Notes: a model not told the origin generated them from the letters alone. A stretch of DNA of 64,000 bases from Vibrio hangzhouensis (GCF_900107935.1 NZ_FNVG01000011.1:1-64000); one strand, 5' to 3'. Shown: positions 27,289 through 39,770, numbered from the stretch's first letter. A program made the numbers and translations.

Positions 27289-27308
27289 AGCAACAATCGC
27301 AACTATCG

Positions 27309-27342
27309 AAAAATAAAGGTAAGCTTAACTAAGCTTACCTTT
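27309..27342 (-). terminator. Terminator after the YdjA-like gene
   Basis: AAAGGTAAGCTTA/TAAGCTTACCTTT near-perfect palindrome; the - strand runs into ATTTTTC. It isolates topB from the upstream nitroreductase. Confidence 0.88.
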
Positions 27343-27390
27343 ATTAATCAAGAAAAACTGTCTATTTATACAGTCATTGTGTTCGGTCGG

Positions 27391-27939
27391 TTACAAGAAC
27401 TCGACAAATTTGCTCAGTTCTCGCTCAGGCACCTTCATTGGCGTGCAACCCGGTGTGCCCACATAGAGAAATCCGACAATTTGATCATCACCTTCAACAC
27501 CAAAAGCAGTGCGCACATGATCATCAAACATCCACTTACCAGAGCGCCAGAAGGCCTGATAACCCTGCGCTACTGCGGCCATCTGCATCGCTTGCACGGC
27601 ACAACCTGCCGAAAGATGCTGTTCGAAAGCCGGAACCTTATCGTGTGGTGTCACTTTTGCGATAATGGTAATCACTAATGGTGCACGAAATGGGGCTTTT
27701 CTGGCCTTTTCAACTACCGCCTCATCACCGCCAGCTCGTGTTGCAGCCTCACTGAGAATGTCAGAGAGCTTTTGCCTGCCATCACCTTGCGCAAGCACAA
27801 ACTGCCATGGAGTGAGCCCGGCGTGATCAGGCGCGCGTAGGCCCGCTTTGATGATGTTCTCCAAAGCCTGCCCTTCTGGGGCCGGATCGGATAATTTAGC
27901 GATCGAGCGTCGGTTAAGTAACAATTCTAGGGCGTCCAT
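27391..27939 (-). CDS. ydjA: NAD(P)H nitroreductase, YdjA type
   Basis: A 182-residue FMN-dependent nitroreductase, the minimal form of the family. NRRSIAKLSDPAP carries the FMN-phosphate binding arginines, and APDHAGLTPWQFVL and GYQAFWRSGKW are conserved YdjA segments. The physiological substrate is unknown; the family reduces nitroaromatics and quinones. It is transcribed alone, between topB and fadH. Confidence 0.92.
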   Translation of the reverse strand: MDALELLLNRRSIAKLSDPAPEGQALENIIKAGLRAPDHAGLTPWQFVLAQGDGRQKLSDILSEAATRAGGDEAVVEKARKAPFRAPLVITIIAKVTPHDKVPAFEQHLSAGCAVQAMQMAAVAQGYQAFWRSGKWMFDDHVRTAFGVEGDDQIVGFLYVGTPGCTPMKVPERELSKFVEFL

Positions 27940-28034
27940 AACACTTCTCTTTTTTTGTGGTTATTGTAATAACGCCCATTATAACAAAATGTTAACCTAG
28001 TTACAGTAAAAGTGAGAACCATTCTCAATGTTGG

Positions 28035-30083
<2,049 letters not shown>

Positions 30084-30333
30084 TTATGGAAAGGTTAAAA
30101 AATCAAACTGCCGTTTACAATTCAACAACATTTTCAGAAATATTTTCTGATTCTTTGAACTTAATCTAGTATGTTAAGTCATTAATTTTTATTCACTATC
30201 AACCAGGTTTGAGTGAAACTGGCAACATTCACGTACAATTACAATAATCATACAGCGAATTAATACCCCCAGCGCTACACTAGTAATTGATGTTTAGGGA
30301 TATAAACACTCACCATTTGGGTGAAGTGGAGAC

Positions 30334-32190
30334 ATGATGAAAAAAGTATTTCGATTTATCGGTTTGATCTTTAAGGGCATCTGGAAAGTGATCAACTTTA
30401 CCAGACTCGCTATCGTTAACCTGTTCTTCTTCGCGATCATTGCGATGATTTACTTCGCCTTAACCCAAGTTGAATCCACACCGCCAGCCGTACAGAAAGA
30501 GTCAGCCTTAGTCCTGAACATTGCGGGCCCCATTGTTGAGCAAAGCACTTACGTCAATCCAATGGATTCGGTAACAGGATCATTGCTGGGAAGGGACTTA
30601 CCGAAAGAAAACGTTGTTTTCGATATCGTTGACACCATCCGACATGCATCCACAGATGACAAGGTGACCGGACTGGTGCTGTCGCTCAGAGATATGCCAG
30701 AAACCAGTCTGACCAAATTGCGCTACATAGCTAAAGCCATTAACGAGTTCAAAGCGACAGGCAAGCCCATTTATGCCTACGGGGCATTCTACAACCAGAG
30801 CCAATATTACCTGGCCAGCTACGCCGATAAAGTACTCTTGGCACCTGATGGCGCAGTGCTCATCAAAGGCTACAGTGCGTATTCTATGTATTACAAAACA
30901 CTACTCGAGAAGCTTGACGTCACCACCCACGTTTTCCGGGTGGGCACCTATAAGTCAGCAGTAGAGCCGTTCTTGCGAGATGATATGTCCGCCGAAGCTA
31001 AGGAATCCGCAACTCGCTGGGTAACACAGCTTTGGGGGGCGTATGTGGATGACGTTGCCAACAACCGCCGAATCGATGCTGGTGTTTTAACACCAAGCAT
31101 GGATGAGTTTCTGAGTGAACTTAAACAGGCTGGTGGTGATCTCGCTGCTTTGTCAAAGCAACTTGGGCTAGTCGATGAACTGGTCACCAAGCAACAAGCC
31201 AACGAGGCCATGATTGAAGCATTTGGTAGCGATGGCGAAGGCGGCTTCAATGCCATTGGCTATTATGAATATCTTGCTTCACTGCCTTATGACATGCCCG
31301 GCCATCCTGACAATCGCGTTGCCGTCGTCGTCGCCAGTGGCTCCATTATGGATGGCGACCAACCTCGAGGTACTATCGGGGGAGACACCACCGCAGCGCT
31401 TTTAAAACAAGCGCGTGAAGACGACTCGGTAAAATCCGTTGTACTGCGAGTCGATAGCCCAGGCGGCAGCGCCTTTGCTTCAGAGGTGATCCGTAATGAA
31501 GTTCAAGCGCTCAGAGATGCAGGCAAACCTGTTGTGGTCTCGATGTCGAGTGTCGCGGCTTCCGGTGGCTACTGGATCTCCATGAGCGCAGATAAGATCA
31601 TTGCCCAACCCACGACTATTACCGGGTCTATCGGTATCTTCAGTGTGATCACCACATTTGAAAAAGGCCTTAATAACATCGGTGTTACGACGGACGGAGT
31701 CGGAACGTCACCATTCTCGGGTGTGGGTATCACCACCGGCATCAGTGAAGGGGCATCTGCAGCATTCCAAATGGGTATTGAGAATGGTTACAAGCGTTTC
31801 ATTTCACTGGTAGCCAGCAACCGTGATATGTCCGTCAGTGACGTAGACACCATCGCTCAGGGACGAGTCTGGACTGGTAAGGATGCCTTGGCACATGGAC
31901 TCATCGATAAGATCGGTGATTTTGATGATGCAGTGGCTCTGGCCGCTCAGTTAGGCAACATGGAACAATACGATGTTTATTGGGTCGAAGAGCCACTCAG
32001 CCCGGCTCAGCAATTTGTTCAGGATCTAATGCATCAAGTCAAAGTGAGCATGGGTCTGGATATCTCATCTTGGGTACCGGCTAGCCTGCTTCCGGTAGCT
32101 GTTCAAATTCAGCAACAAGCCAGCCTGATCGAGAGCTTTAATGATCCTAAGGGACACTACGTTCTGTGTCTGACCTGTAACGTACAATAA
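30334..32190 (+). CDS. sppA: Signal peptide peptidase SppA (67 kDa form)
   Basis: A 618-residue inner-membrane serine protease with an N-terminal membrane anchor (about 24-46) and two tandem S49 domains. The catalytic dyad is divided: lysine 207 in the N-terminal half (GTYKSAVEPF) and serine 379 in the C-terminal half (DSPGGSAFASEV), as in E. coli SppA. It degrades cleaved signal peptides in the membrane. The two adjacent ATGs make the start uncertain by one codon. The ansA gene follows. Confidence 0.95.
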   Translation: MMKKVFRFIGLIFKGIWKVINFTRLAIVNLFFFAIIAMIYFALTQVESTPPAVQKESALVLNIAGPIVEQSTYVNPMDSVTGSLLGRDLPKENVVFDIVDTIRHASTDDKVTGLVLSLRDMPETSLTKLRYIAKAINEFKATGKPIYAYGAFYNQSQYYLASYADKVLLAPDGAVLIKGYSAYSMYYKTLLEKLDVTTHVFRVGTYKSAVEPFLRDDMSAEAKESATRWVTQLWGAYVDDVANNRRIDAGVLTPSMDEFLSELKQAGGDLAALSKQLGLVDELVTKQQANEAMIEAFGSDGEGGFNAIGYYEYLASLPYDMPGHPDNRVAVVVASGSIMDGDQPRGTIGGDTTAALLKQAREDDSVKSVVLRVDSPGGSAFASEVIRNEVQALRDAGKPVVVSMSSVAASGGYWISMSADKIIAQPTTITGSIGIFSVITTFEKGLNNIGVTTDGVGTSPFSGVGITTGISEGASAAFQMGIENGYKRFISLVASNRDMSVSDVDTIAQGRVWTGKDALAHGLIDKIGDFDDAVALAAQLGNMEQYDVYWVEEPLSPAQQFVQDLMHQVKVSMGLDISSWVPASLLPVAVQIQQQASLIESFNDPKGHYVLCLTCNVQ

Positions 32191-32212
32191 CTCGCTACAA
32201 ACTACCTAATAT

Positions 32213-32238
32213 GAGCCACCAATCGGTGGCTCTTTTAT
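32213..32238 (+). terminator. Terminator after sppA
   Basis: GAGCCACC/GGTGGCTC stem over AATC, followed by TTTTATTT. Confidence 0.88.
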
Positions 32239-32293
32239 TTGTTTTGGTTATAATCGCCTGCACCTGTTCCCTGACAATATAGTGATGCCTGTC

Positions 32294-33307
32294 ATGACGA
32301 GAAAACACATCTATATCGCATACACTGGTGGCACAATCGGAATGCAAAAGTCCGATCACGGTTACATCCCTGTTGCTGGATTTATGGAAAAGCAACTGGC
32401 GAGCATGCCAGAATTCCACCGACCAGAAATGCCGGAGTTTACGATTCACGAATACGATCCCTTAATCGATTCGTCTGATATGACTCCCGCTGACTGGCAG
32501 CAGATCGCTGATGATATTCGCGATAACTATGACAAATACGACGGCTTCGTGATCCTGCACGGCACAGACACTATGGCGTATACCGCATCCGCACTGTCTT
32601 TTATGCTGGAGAACCTGGGCAAGCCCGTTATCGTGACAGGGTCGCAAATCCCACTGGCTGAACTGCGTTCAGACGGCCAGGCCAATTTGCTGAATGCGCT
32701 TCATATTGCCGCCAACTACCCGATTAATGAAGTGACACTGTTTTTCAACAACCAGTTAATGCGTGGTAATCGTAGTACCAAGTCTCATGCCGACGGGTTT
32801 AATGCCTTTACATCACCTAATATGCCGCCTCTGTTAGAGGCAGGGATTAACATCCAGCTCAGCAGTGGTGTTGAGATCAACAAGGCAGCTGCTGGTCAAT
32901 TTAAGGTTCACGACATCACGCCACAACCGATTGGTGTCATCACCATGTATCCGGGTATCTCTCATGAGGTGATTCGCAATACCTTATTGCAACCGGTCAA
33001 TGCCATGATCCTATTGACCTTTGGTGTGGGCAACGCACCACAAAACCCTGAATTGCTTGCACACTTGAAAGAAGCATCCGAGCGCGGCGTTATTGTCGTT
33101 AATTTGACTCAATGTCTTGCGGGTAAAGTCAATATGGGTGGCTATGCAACAGGCTGCGCACTTGCTGATGCTGGTGTGATCAGTGGCTTTGATATGACGC
33201 CAGAAGCTGCGTTGGCAAAACTGCACTATCTGCTCAGCCAAAACCTCGACTACGAGGAAGTCAAAGCACAAATGCTGGAAGTGCTTCGTGGTGAAATGAG
33301 TAAGTAA
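32294..33307 (+). CDS. ansA: Cytoplasmic L-asparaginase I
   Basis: A 337-residue type I asparaginase hydrolysing asparagine to aspartate and ammonia. The nucleophile threonine lies in YTGGTIGMQ (T14), and the second catalytic motif is HGTDTMAYTASAL. There is no signal peptide, which separates it from periplasmic AnsB. The start at 32294 matches the E. coli N-terminus. GTG 32282 and ATG 32285 are in frame, and none of the three has a good SD. A terminator shared with the phosphatase gene follows. Confidence 0.95.
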   Translation: MTRKHIYIAYTGGTIGMQKSDHGYIPVAGFMEKQLASMPEFHRPEMPEFTIHEYDPLIDSSDMTPADWQQIADDIRDNYDKYDGFVILHGTDTMAYTASALSFMLENLGKPVIVTGSQIPLAELRSDGQANLLNALHIAANYPINEVTLFFNNQLMRGNRSTKSHADGFNAFTSPNMPPLLEAGINIQLSSGVEINKAAAGQFKVHDITPQPIGVITMYPGISHEVIRNTLLQPVNAMILLTFGVGNAPQNPELLAHLKEASERGVIVVNLTQCLAGKVNMGGYATGCALADAGVISGFDMTPEAALAKLHYLLSQNLDYEEVKAQMLEVLRGEMSK

Positions 33308-33326
33308 CCTACCCCAAATAACCGAT

Positions 33327-33354
33327 AACGCAGCCATTACAGGCTGCGTTTTTT
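33327..33354. terminator. Bidirectional terminator (ansA / tyrosine phosphatase)
   Basis: AACGCAGCC/GGCTGCGTT stem over a 6-base loop with TTTTTT on the + strand. It overlaps the last bases of the convergent phosphatase gene. Confidence 0.88.
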
Positions 33355-33820
33355 AATGGTATTTAGCCAGTACCGAATCAGCCGCTTCCTCAATGAGATC
33401 GAGTACCAATTCAAACCCTTGCTCCCCTCCATAATAAGGGTCAGGTATCTCATTGTATTCGGATGAGCCATGGCTTAAGAACAGCGACAACTTATGATGT
33501 AGATGACGTGGACAGCGCTGCTTCAGGTCTGCGAGGTTGTCTTTATCCGCGGCCAGAATCATATCAAACGATTCAAAATCATCGTCTGTGACTTGCCTGG
33601 CTCGTATTCCTGAAAATGAGTAACCACGAGCCTCTCCCGCCTGTTGCGCTCGTGAGTCTGGAGGATTGCCATGATGATAGCCAATGGTCCCGGCAGAGTC
33701 GACCTTCACATCGATACCCATTTGCCGAGCCCGAGCTTTCAGCACAGCTTCTCCTGTCGGCGAACGGCAGATATTGCCCATGCAAACAACCAGTAGCGAC
33801 GGTTTTCTATTGATGGTCAT
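33353..33820 (-). CDS. Low-molecular-weight protein-tyrosine phosphatase
   Basis: A 155-residue phosphatase with the active-site loop CMGNICRSP (nucleophile C13, arginine R19) and the general-acid DPYYGG segment near residue 125. This form resembles the stand-alone housekeeping class rather than those beside Wzc-type kinases, since no capsule or kinase genes are adjacent. The target is unknown. The start at 33820 has only a modest SD. Confidence 0.92.
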   Translation of the reverse strand: MTINRKPSLLVVCMGNICRSPTGEAVLKARARQMGIDVKVDSAGTIGYHHGNPPDSRAQQAGEARGYSFSGIRARQVTDDDFESFDMILAADKDNLADLKQRCPRHLHHKLSLFLSHGSSEYNEIPDPYYGGEQGFELVLDLIEEAADSVLAKYH

Positions 33821-34236
33821 CGTTTCAGTCCTTACTTTACTTGAGTTTAACTATCATATACCAACCAACATCAGGATTGAATTGAATATGCATCTGATCA
33901 AGTTCAAAGTATTTACATTGTATTGTTTGATATTACACATGAATGAGTCATGAATAAATATCCATTATTCTCCCAAAATCAATATAAATTAGCATGAGAT
34001 AATAATATTGTTGCCAAATTACTAATTAATAATCCTGTTGAATTATAGTGTGAAATTAAAAGAACCAAATATGTTGTTATTTTATGTGAACAAAGACAAA
34101 GATTACCTGTGACGACAATAGTACAGTTAACTCATTATTTTGGATTAGTAATTCTTATAGCTTCAATGTGGTAATTGATGGTTAAACTTACACGTTAGGC
34201 CGACCCGGTTCCCAGCCATCGGCCAAGGAGAATACT
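33821..34236. other. Regulatory region upstream of the YfcC-type carrier
   Basis: 416 bp, strongly AT-rich, without a credible gene. It contains an ARG-box-like sequence (33951-33964) and further TGAAT half-sites. The SD AAGGAG ends 7 bases before the carrier ATG. Confidence 0.55.
33951..33964. promoter_or_regulatory. Candidate ARG box upstream of the YfcC-type carrier
   Basis: TGAATAAATATCCA matches the ArgR core TGAAT-W4-ATTCA at 13 of 14 positions. A further TGAAT half-site is at 33940. No second full box with the usual 21-bp centre spacing is seen. An argR-type gene lies in the same locus at 39771. Confidence 0.5.
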
Positions 34237-35688
34237 ATGACTGCCCAAGCGATACCTAAACCCAAGAAGACTGGTGGCTTTTTTGCCAACTTTAAATTCC
34301 CCTCTGCATACACCATTTTATTCGCTCTGATCGCCATCGTTGCTGTAATGACCTGGATCATCCCTGCCGGTCAGTACGAACGAGAAATGAATGAAGAACT
34401 GGGTCGTGAAGTTCCCGTTGCCGGCACCTACGCCAGCGTTGACAGTAACCCTCAAACGCCCATCGATGTGCTCATGGCGCCGATAGATGGCTTCTATGAT
34501 CACAACAGTTACGAAGCCGGGGCCATTGATGTGTCGCTATTCGTTTTAGTCATCGGCGGCTTTTTGGGTCTTGTGACGGCAACGGGCGCCATTGATGCTG
34601 GTATCGAGCGTGTGACCCACCGACTGGAAGGTCGCGAAGAGTTGATGATACCTATCCTTATGGCTCTGTTTGCTGCCGGTGGCACGGTCTATGGAATGGC
34701 GGAAGAGTCGCTCCCCTTCTATACCCTGCTTGTACCTGTGATGATGGCTGCCCGTTTTGACCCCCTCGTTGCCGCAGCGACAATTCTGCTCGGCGCGGGA
34801 ATCGGTGTACTCGGCTCAACCATTAACCCGTTTGCAACGGTCATCGCCGCTAACGCTTCGGGTATCCCATTTACCGATGGCATATTGCTGCGCCTTGCGA
34901 TGCTGATCATTGGCTGGGTGATCTGTGTGGCTTATGTTATGCGTTATGCCAGAATGGTCAAAGCCGATCCAACCAAATCGATCGTGTATGACAAATACGA
35001 AGAAAACAAAGCGCATTTCCTCGGTAATAGAGGGGATGAAAAACTCGAGTTTACTACCACAAGAAAAGTCATTCTGGCGATTTTTGGTGGCTCATTTGCT
35101 GTCATGATTTACGGGGTGTCCGTCGCTGGCTGGTGGATGGCAGAAATATCCGCGATGTTCCTTGCCTCATCAATCCTGGTCGGGTTTGTTGCCAGAATGA
35201 GCGAAGAGTCGTTTATCAATAATTTCATTGAAGGCGCGAGGGACTTACTCGGAGTTGCACTCATTATTGGTATCGCCAGGGGCATTGTTGTTGTGATGGA
35301 TCGTGGCATGATTACCGACACGATATTAAATTCAGCAGAACACATTGTTACCGGACTCTCCTCAGTCGTGTTTGTGAATGTCATGTTTTTCTTAGAGATA
35401 TTGCTGTCATTCTTAGTGCCATCAACCTCCGGCCTTGCAGTCTTAACCATGCCAATCATGGCGCCGCTGGGCGACTTTGCCGGTGTTGGTCGTGATTTGG
35501 TAATTACCGCCTATCAATCGGCTTCCGGACTGGTAAACCTCATAACCCCAACGTCAGCCGTAGTCATGGGCGGTCTGGCTATTGCACGGGTTCCGTATGC
35601 AAGGTGGCTCAAATGGGTCGCGCCGCTGATGGCCATTCTTACTGTGTTCTGTATCATTATGCTTAGTATCGGCACTCTGATCGGTTAG
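34237..35688 (+). CDS. YfcC-family carrier, probable amino acid exchanger of the arginine deiminase locus
   Basis: A 483-residue membrane protein with about 12 helices, of the YfcC/C4-dicarboxylate anaerobic carrier superfamily. Conserved parts include WIIPAGQYER near the N-terminus and a VYGMAEESLPFYTLLVP re-entrant segment. Members next to arginine deiminase genes are proposed to act as ArcD-type arginine/ornithine exchangers. That role is inferred from context, since this gene is directly upstream of arcA-arcC-arcB. It has its own terminator and a 600-bp gap before arcA, so it is regulated separately. Confidence 0.8.
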   Translation: MTAQAIPKPKKTGGFFANFKFPSAYTILFALIAIVAVMTWIIPAGQYEREMNEELGREVPVAGTYASVDSNPQTPIDVLMAPIDGFYDHNSYEAGAIDVSLFVLVIGGFLGLVTATGAIDAGIERVTHRLEGREELMIPILMALFAAGGTVYGMAEESLPFYTLLVPVMMAARFDPLVAAATILLGAGIGVLGSTINPFATVIAANASGIPFTDGILLRLAMLIIGWVICVAYVMRYARMVKADPTKSIVYDKYEENKAHFLGNRGDEKLEFTTTRKVILAIFGGSFAVMIYGVSVAGWWMAEISAMFLASSILVGFVARMSEESFINNFIEGARDLLGVALIIGIARGIVVVMDRGMITDTILNSAEHIVTGLSSVVFVNVMFFLEILLSFLVPSTSGLAVLTMPIMAPLGDFAGVGRDLVITAYQSASGLVNLITPTSAVVMGGLAIARVPYARWLKWVAPLMAILTVFCIIMLSIGTLIG

Positions 35689-35710
35689 CCCCCCACTTCT
35701 CTTAGATAAA

Positions 35711-35738
35711 GCCCGCTGCTCCCTCAGCGGGCTTTGTT
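35711..35738 (+). terminator. Terminator after the YfcC-type carrier
   Basis: GCCCGCTG/CAGCGGGC stem over a 6-base loop, followed by TTTGTT. Confidence 0.88.
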
Positions 35739-36202
35739 ATTCCTGGCCTGTTCAGGATCGTCCCTGCTTTTTATGCCCCCCAGGGCGCTGTAAGCGCTAT
35801 AACCAGCACATAACCCTTAATAGGTGCCACCTGCATCACGAAAACAGAGAAAGAACCATCGTAAAACAGCTCGTCAGAACGAGATTTCAATCACATTTTT
35901 GACCAATAAATTGTTAACAAAACGCTTCGAAGCACGTCGAATTCACTTATCTAGTGATTCGACTTGCATATTTGTGCTCGCTAATGATTAAGATGAATTT
36001 AACTAATGCGAATCAAAATCCTAAACTGGTCACAGCCATCAAACAAAGACGAATATAACCTGCATATTATTCCGTGTAGATTGCCAATTTACCTATCTAT
36101 AAATGAAATTATCGGAGAATAGATATTGTTAATATTCACTCAATAATCATCAGCAAACATGAATATATTTATGTGATCATGGTCGAACACATCACCCATT
36201 AA

Positions 36203-36216
36203 TTGAGCGATATTAA
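36203..36216. promoter_or_regulatory. FNR-like site upstream of arcA
   Basis: TTGAGCGATATTAA matches TTGAT-N4-ATCAA at 8 of 10 positions. Its centre is about 41 bp upstream of a start point that a -10 at TAATAC (36241) would give, the usual position for FNR activation. Anaerobic induction of this pathway is well known in other bacteria. Confidence 0.4.
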
Positions 36217-36293
36217 TAACACCACAACGAAGCTAATAATTAATACCCTACTATGAACTCACAGAGTTCTAATAATAATAGAGAGACATGATT

Positions 36294-37514
36294 ATGAATA
36301 AACTATACGTTGGTTCTGAAGTTGGTCAGTTACGCCGTGTCTTAATACACCGCCCACGACGTGCTCTCACTCACCTAACACCATCCAACTGCCACCAGCT
36401 CCTTTTCGATGACGTACTTGCCGTCGAAAAAGCAGGCGAAGAACACGACGTGTTCGCTAAAACACTTCAGTCGCAGGGGGTCGAGGTTTTACTTCTTACA
36501 AACTTACTCGCAGAAACACTCGCTGTACCAGAAGCCAAAGACTGGCTCCTTAATACCCAGGTCTCCGATTTTCGTTACGGTGCAACCTTTGCCAATGACG
36601 TGAGATGTTATTTAGGTGACTTACCTAACCTTGAGCTAGCGAAAGTACTAACGGGTGGTCTGTCTTTTGGCGAAATGCCTCTTGAGTCTTCCTCAATGCT
36701 GCAGTCTTTGTATAAAGCTAATGACTTTATCATTGACCCTCTACCAAACCACCTATTTACCCGCGATACCTCTTGCTGGGTTTACGGAGGCGTATCCATC
36801 AACCCTATGGCGAAAGTCGCTCGCCAGAGAGAAACCAATCATCTCAGAGCCATCTATCGCTGGCATCCAACCTTCGCTGGTCAAGACTTCATTAAGTACT
36901 TTGGCGATGAGCAGAACGCCTATGACCACTCGACGATCGAAGGCGGCGATGTATTAGTTATTGGTAAAGGCTCAGTGCTGATTGGAATGTCTGAGCGCAC
37001 CACACCGCAAGGTGTCGAACATTTGGCGTCAAGTCTGTTCAAGCATGGTCAGGCTAAACAGGTAATTGCACTTGAGCTTCCTAAAGATCGCTCTTGCATG
37101 CACCTCGATACCGTAATGACCCACATGCGCGAAGATACCTTCTCCATCTACCCCAATGTCATTCCTGACGATGTGAAATGCTGGAGCCTAACCGGTGACG
37201 AATCCGGTCGAGTCAACGCCTCACAGCAAAGCTCTTACATCACCACCATTGAAAAAGCGCTACAAGTTGACAAGCTAAACCTAATCACAACCGGTGGCGA
37301 TAACTTCGAAGCCGAGCGAGAGCAGTGGAATGACGCGAACAACGTCCTGACCGTGAAGCCAGGTGTGGTGATTGGCTATGAACGTAACACCTACACCAAT
37401 GAGAAATACGATAAAGCCGGTATTACGGTGTTACCGATCCCCGGTGACGAGCTAGGACGCGGCCGCGGTGGTGCACGCTGCATGAGCTGCCCACTAGAGC
37501 GCGATGGTATCTAA
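36294..37514 (+). CDS. arcA: Arginine deiminase
   Basis: A 406-residue enzyme converting arginine to citrulline and ammonia, the first step of the arginine deiminase pathway. [18 protein letters not shown] is the usual N-terminus, [12 protein letters not shown] and [10 protein letters not shown] hold substrate and catalytic residues, and the catalytic cysteine is C396 in GGARCMSCP. An in-frame ATG six bases upstream (36288) is an alternative start. The arcC gene follows at 38 bp. Ammonia production also counters acid stress. Confidence 0.97.
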   Translation: MNKLYVGSEVGQLRRVLIHRPRRALTHLTPSNCHQLLFDDVLAVEKAGEEHDVFAKTLQSQGVEVLLLTNLLAETLAVPEAKDWLLNTQVSDFRYGATFANDVRCYLGDLPNLELAKVLTGGLSFGEMPLESSSMLQSLYKANDFIIDPLPNHLFTRDTSCWVYGGVSINPMAKVARQRETNHLRAIYRWHPTFAGQDFIKYFGDEQNAYDHSTIEGGDVLVIGKGSVLIGMSERTTPQGVEHLASSLFKHGQAKQVIALELPKDRSCMHLDTVMTHMREDTFSIYPNVIPDDVKCWSLTGDESGRVNASQQSSYITTIEKALQVDKLNLITTGGDNFEAEREQWNDANNVLTVKPGVVIGYERNTYTNEKYDKAGITVLPIPGDELGRGRGGARCMSCPLERDGI

Positions 37515-37552
37515 CCACTCGTTATTAATCACCTGTTCTGGAAACAAAGACT

Positions 37553-38464
37553 ATGAAAAAACAAACGATCGTCGTCGCCCTGGGTGGTAATGCTCTGCTA
37601 AAGCGTGGTGAGCCACTAGAAGCAGAAGTGCAACGTCATAATATTGAAATCGCAGTTAAAACTATCTCAGAAATTGCCCAGCAATATAACGTGGTCTTGG
37701 TGCATGGCAATGGGCCCCAGGTTGGACTGCTGGCACTACAAGGTTTGGAGTATAAAAAGGTCAACCCCTATCCACTGGATGTACTCGGTAGTGAAACACA
37801 GGGCATGATCGGCTACATGCTAATGCAAGAGTTCAAGAATCAGATGCCCGCTAAAAACGTCACTTGCATGCTGACGCAGATGACCGTCGATCCTGGTGAC
37901 CCGGCTTTCAAAGATCCGACCAAGTTCATTGGTCCGGTTTACGACAAACAAGAAGCGTGTGACCTGGCAGAAAAATACCATTGGACCATTAAGCCCGACG
38001 GTCAGTACTTCCGTCGCGTGGTACCAAGCCCGCTACCTACCGGAATTATTGAGCACGAAGCCATTACTTCGCTTATAGAACAGGGGCACCTGGTGATTTG
38101 CACTGGTGGCGGCGGAATTCCGGTCACCCGAAAAAACGGCAAGCTTGTCGGAGTAGAAGCGGTGATCGATAAAGATATGTCTGCGGCGTTCCTGGCCAAA
38201 CAGCTTCAGGCCGATCGTCTTTTAATCCTCACCGATGCAGACGCTGTCTACCTAGATTGGGGTAAGCCAACGCAACATGCCCTTCGTTCCACAACGCCAG
38301 ACGAATTGGCCGGTTATGTATTCGATGCTGGCTCAATGGGACCCAAGATTGACGCTTCCTGCGAGTTTATTAATCAGGGTGGACAAATGGTCGGAATCGG
38401 TGCGCTCGAAGATGGCCTTCGCATTCTCGAAGGCACCGCAGGCACCACGATTTCTAAACACTGA
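37553..38464 (+). CDS. arcC: Carbamate kinase
   Basis: A 303-residue amino acid kinase-fold enzyme using carbamoyl phosphate to make ATP, the energy-yielding last step of the pathway. VVALGGNALL is the phosphate-binding start, VHGNGPQVG and CTGGGGIPV are conserved, and DKDMSAAFLAKQL is the ADP-site segment. It lies between arcA and arcB. The 99-bp gap to arcB holds no terminator that I can see. Confidence 0.97.
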   Translation: MKKQTIVVALGGNALLKRGEPLEAEVQRHNIEIAVKTISEIAQQYNVVLVHGNGPQVGLLALQGLEYKKVNPYPLDVLGSETQGMIGYMLMQEFKNQMPAKNVTCMLTQMTVDPGDPAFKDPTKFIGPVYDKQEACDLAEKYHWTIKPDGQYFRRVVPSPLPTGIIEHEAITSLIEQGHLVICTGGGGIPVTRKNGKLVGVEAVIDKDMSAAFLAKQLQADRLLILTDADAVYLDWGKPTQHALRSTTPDELAGYVFDAGSMGPKIDASCEFINQGGQMVGIGALEDGLRILEGTAGTTISKH

Positions 38465-38563
38465 TTTAGCTACTAACTACTGATCAATTTTTTCATTGAC
38501 TAGGCGCATTGGTGACCGCGTGTTGTCGTCACCGATGGGCAAGAATAAAAAAAGGAACCTATT

Positions 38564-39574
38564 ATGGCTTTTAATCTTCGCAATCGTAACTTCCTTAAAC
38601 TTCTTGATTTTACTCCGCGTGAAATTCAGCATCTATTAGAACTGTCTATTGAACTTAAAAAAGCCAAATACAATGGCTACGAACAGCCTCGCCTCATAGG
38701 CAAAAACATCGCGCTGATCTTTGAAAAAACTTCAACCCGTACTCGCTGTGCATTCGAAGTCGCGGCCTTCGATCAAGGTGCGCAAGTTTCTTATCTTGGC
38801 CCCACGGGTTCTCAAATTGGCCACAAAGAGTCGATGAAAGACACCGCTCGAGTCCTGGGTCGCATGTACGATGGAATCGAGTACCGAGGCTTTGGTCAAG
38901 CAATCGTCGAAGAGTTGGGGGAATACGCAGGCGTACCGGTCTGGAACGGACTCACTGACGAATTTCATCCAACCCAAATCCTGGCCGACTTTATGACCAT
39001 GATGGAACACGCACCGGGTAAGCCCTTACAGAACATTCGCTTTGCCTATCTAGGGGATGCTCGCAACAACATGGGCAATTCACTGATGGTCGGTGCTGCG
39101 AAAATGGGGATGGAGATCAGACTGGTTGCCCCTAAGCAGTTCTGGCCTGAAGCATCTCTGGTTGAAGAGTGTCAATCAATCGCCAATCAGACGGGTGCGA
39201 AAATCACTCTGACGGAAGATATTCAAGAAGGCGTGCAAGATTGTGACTTCCTTTACACTGATGTCTGGGTCTCTATGGGCGAAGCAAAAGAAGCATGGGC
39301 AGAGCGCATCAAACTCATGCTGCCATATCAGGTCAACATGGCGATGCTCAAAGCCACCGGCAACCCTAATGTGAAGTTTATGCACTGTCTCCCTGCATTC
39401 CACGGCGAAGATACGACAGTAGGTAAAGCGTTAGCCACCGAATATCCCGAACTGGCGAATGGCTGCGAAGTCACTGATGAGGTCATTGAATCCGAACATT
39501 CTATCGTATTCGATGAGGCGGAGAATCGAATGCACACCATCAAAGCCGTTATGGTCGCCACATTAGGGAACTAA
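38564..39574 (+). CDS. arcB: Ornithine carbamoyltransferase (catabolic context)
   Basis: A 336-residue transcarbamylase. [14 protein letters not shown] is the carbamoyl-phosphate loop, [10 protein letters not shown] and HCLPAFHG hold substrate and ornithine residues. In this locus it should run in the phosphorolytic direction, splitting citrulline to ornithine and carbamoyl phosphate. Anabolic argF proteins are close relatives, so arcB is chosen from context. A strong SD (AAAGGAA) precedes the ATG and a terminator follows the stop. Confidence 0.94.
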   Translation: MAFNLRNRNFLKLLDFTPREIQHLLELSIELKKAKYNGYEQPRLIGKNIALIFEKTSTRTRCAFEVAAFDQGAQVSYLGPTGSQIGHKESMKDTARVLGRMYDGIEYRGFGQAIVEELGEYAGVPVWNGLTDEFHPTQILADFMTMMEHAPGKPLQNIRFAYLGDARNNMGNSLMVGAAKMGMEIRLVAPKQFWPEASLVEECQSIANQTGAKITLTEDIQEGVQDCDFLYTDVWVSMGEAKEAWAERIKLMLPYQVNMAMLKATGNPNVKFMHCLPAFHGEDTTVGKALATEYPELANGCEVTDEVIESEHSIVFDEAENRMHTIKAVMVATLGN

Positions 39575-39590
39575 ATCCTGCTTCAAGTAC

Positions 39591-39620
39591 AACGAGAGGG
39601 TGATGCATCCTCTCGTTTTG
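39591..39620 (+). terminator. Terminator after arcB
   Basis: AACGAGAGG/CCTCTCGTT stem over a 9-base interior that can partly pair, then TTTTG. It separates the arc genes from argR. Confidence 0.85.
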
Positions 39621-39770
39621 ATTGATTTCGCTATTAATTTGTTCGCTTTTGCGACCAGAGCATATATTTCAAAAATAGATAATTTGCTAGTTTATACAGT
39701 CAATAAAATCTTAAAAAGCAACATTACAAACTAGCTCAAGGATGAGTTTCGATATTTGATAGGTGACCCC

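Larger units (their letters stand above)
35689..36293. other. Regulatory region upstream of arcA
   Basis: 605 bp. It starts with the carrier terminator. The rest is AT-rich with an FNR-like site (36203-36216), an AT-rich -10 candidate near 36234-36246 and TGAAT/ATTCA half-sites at 36134 and 36160. No gene is seen. Confidence 0.55.
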
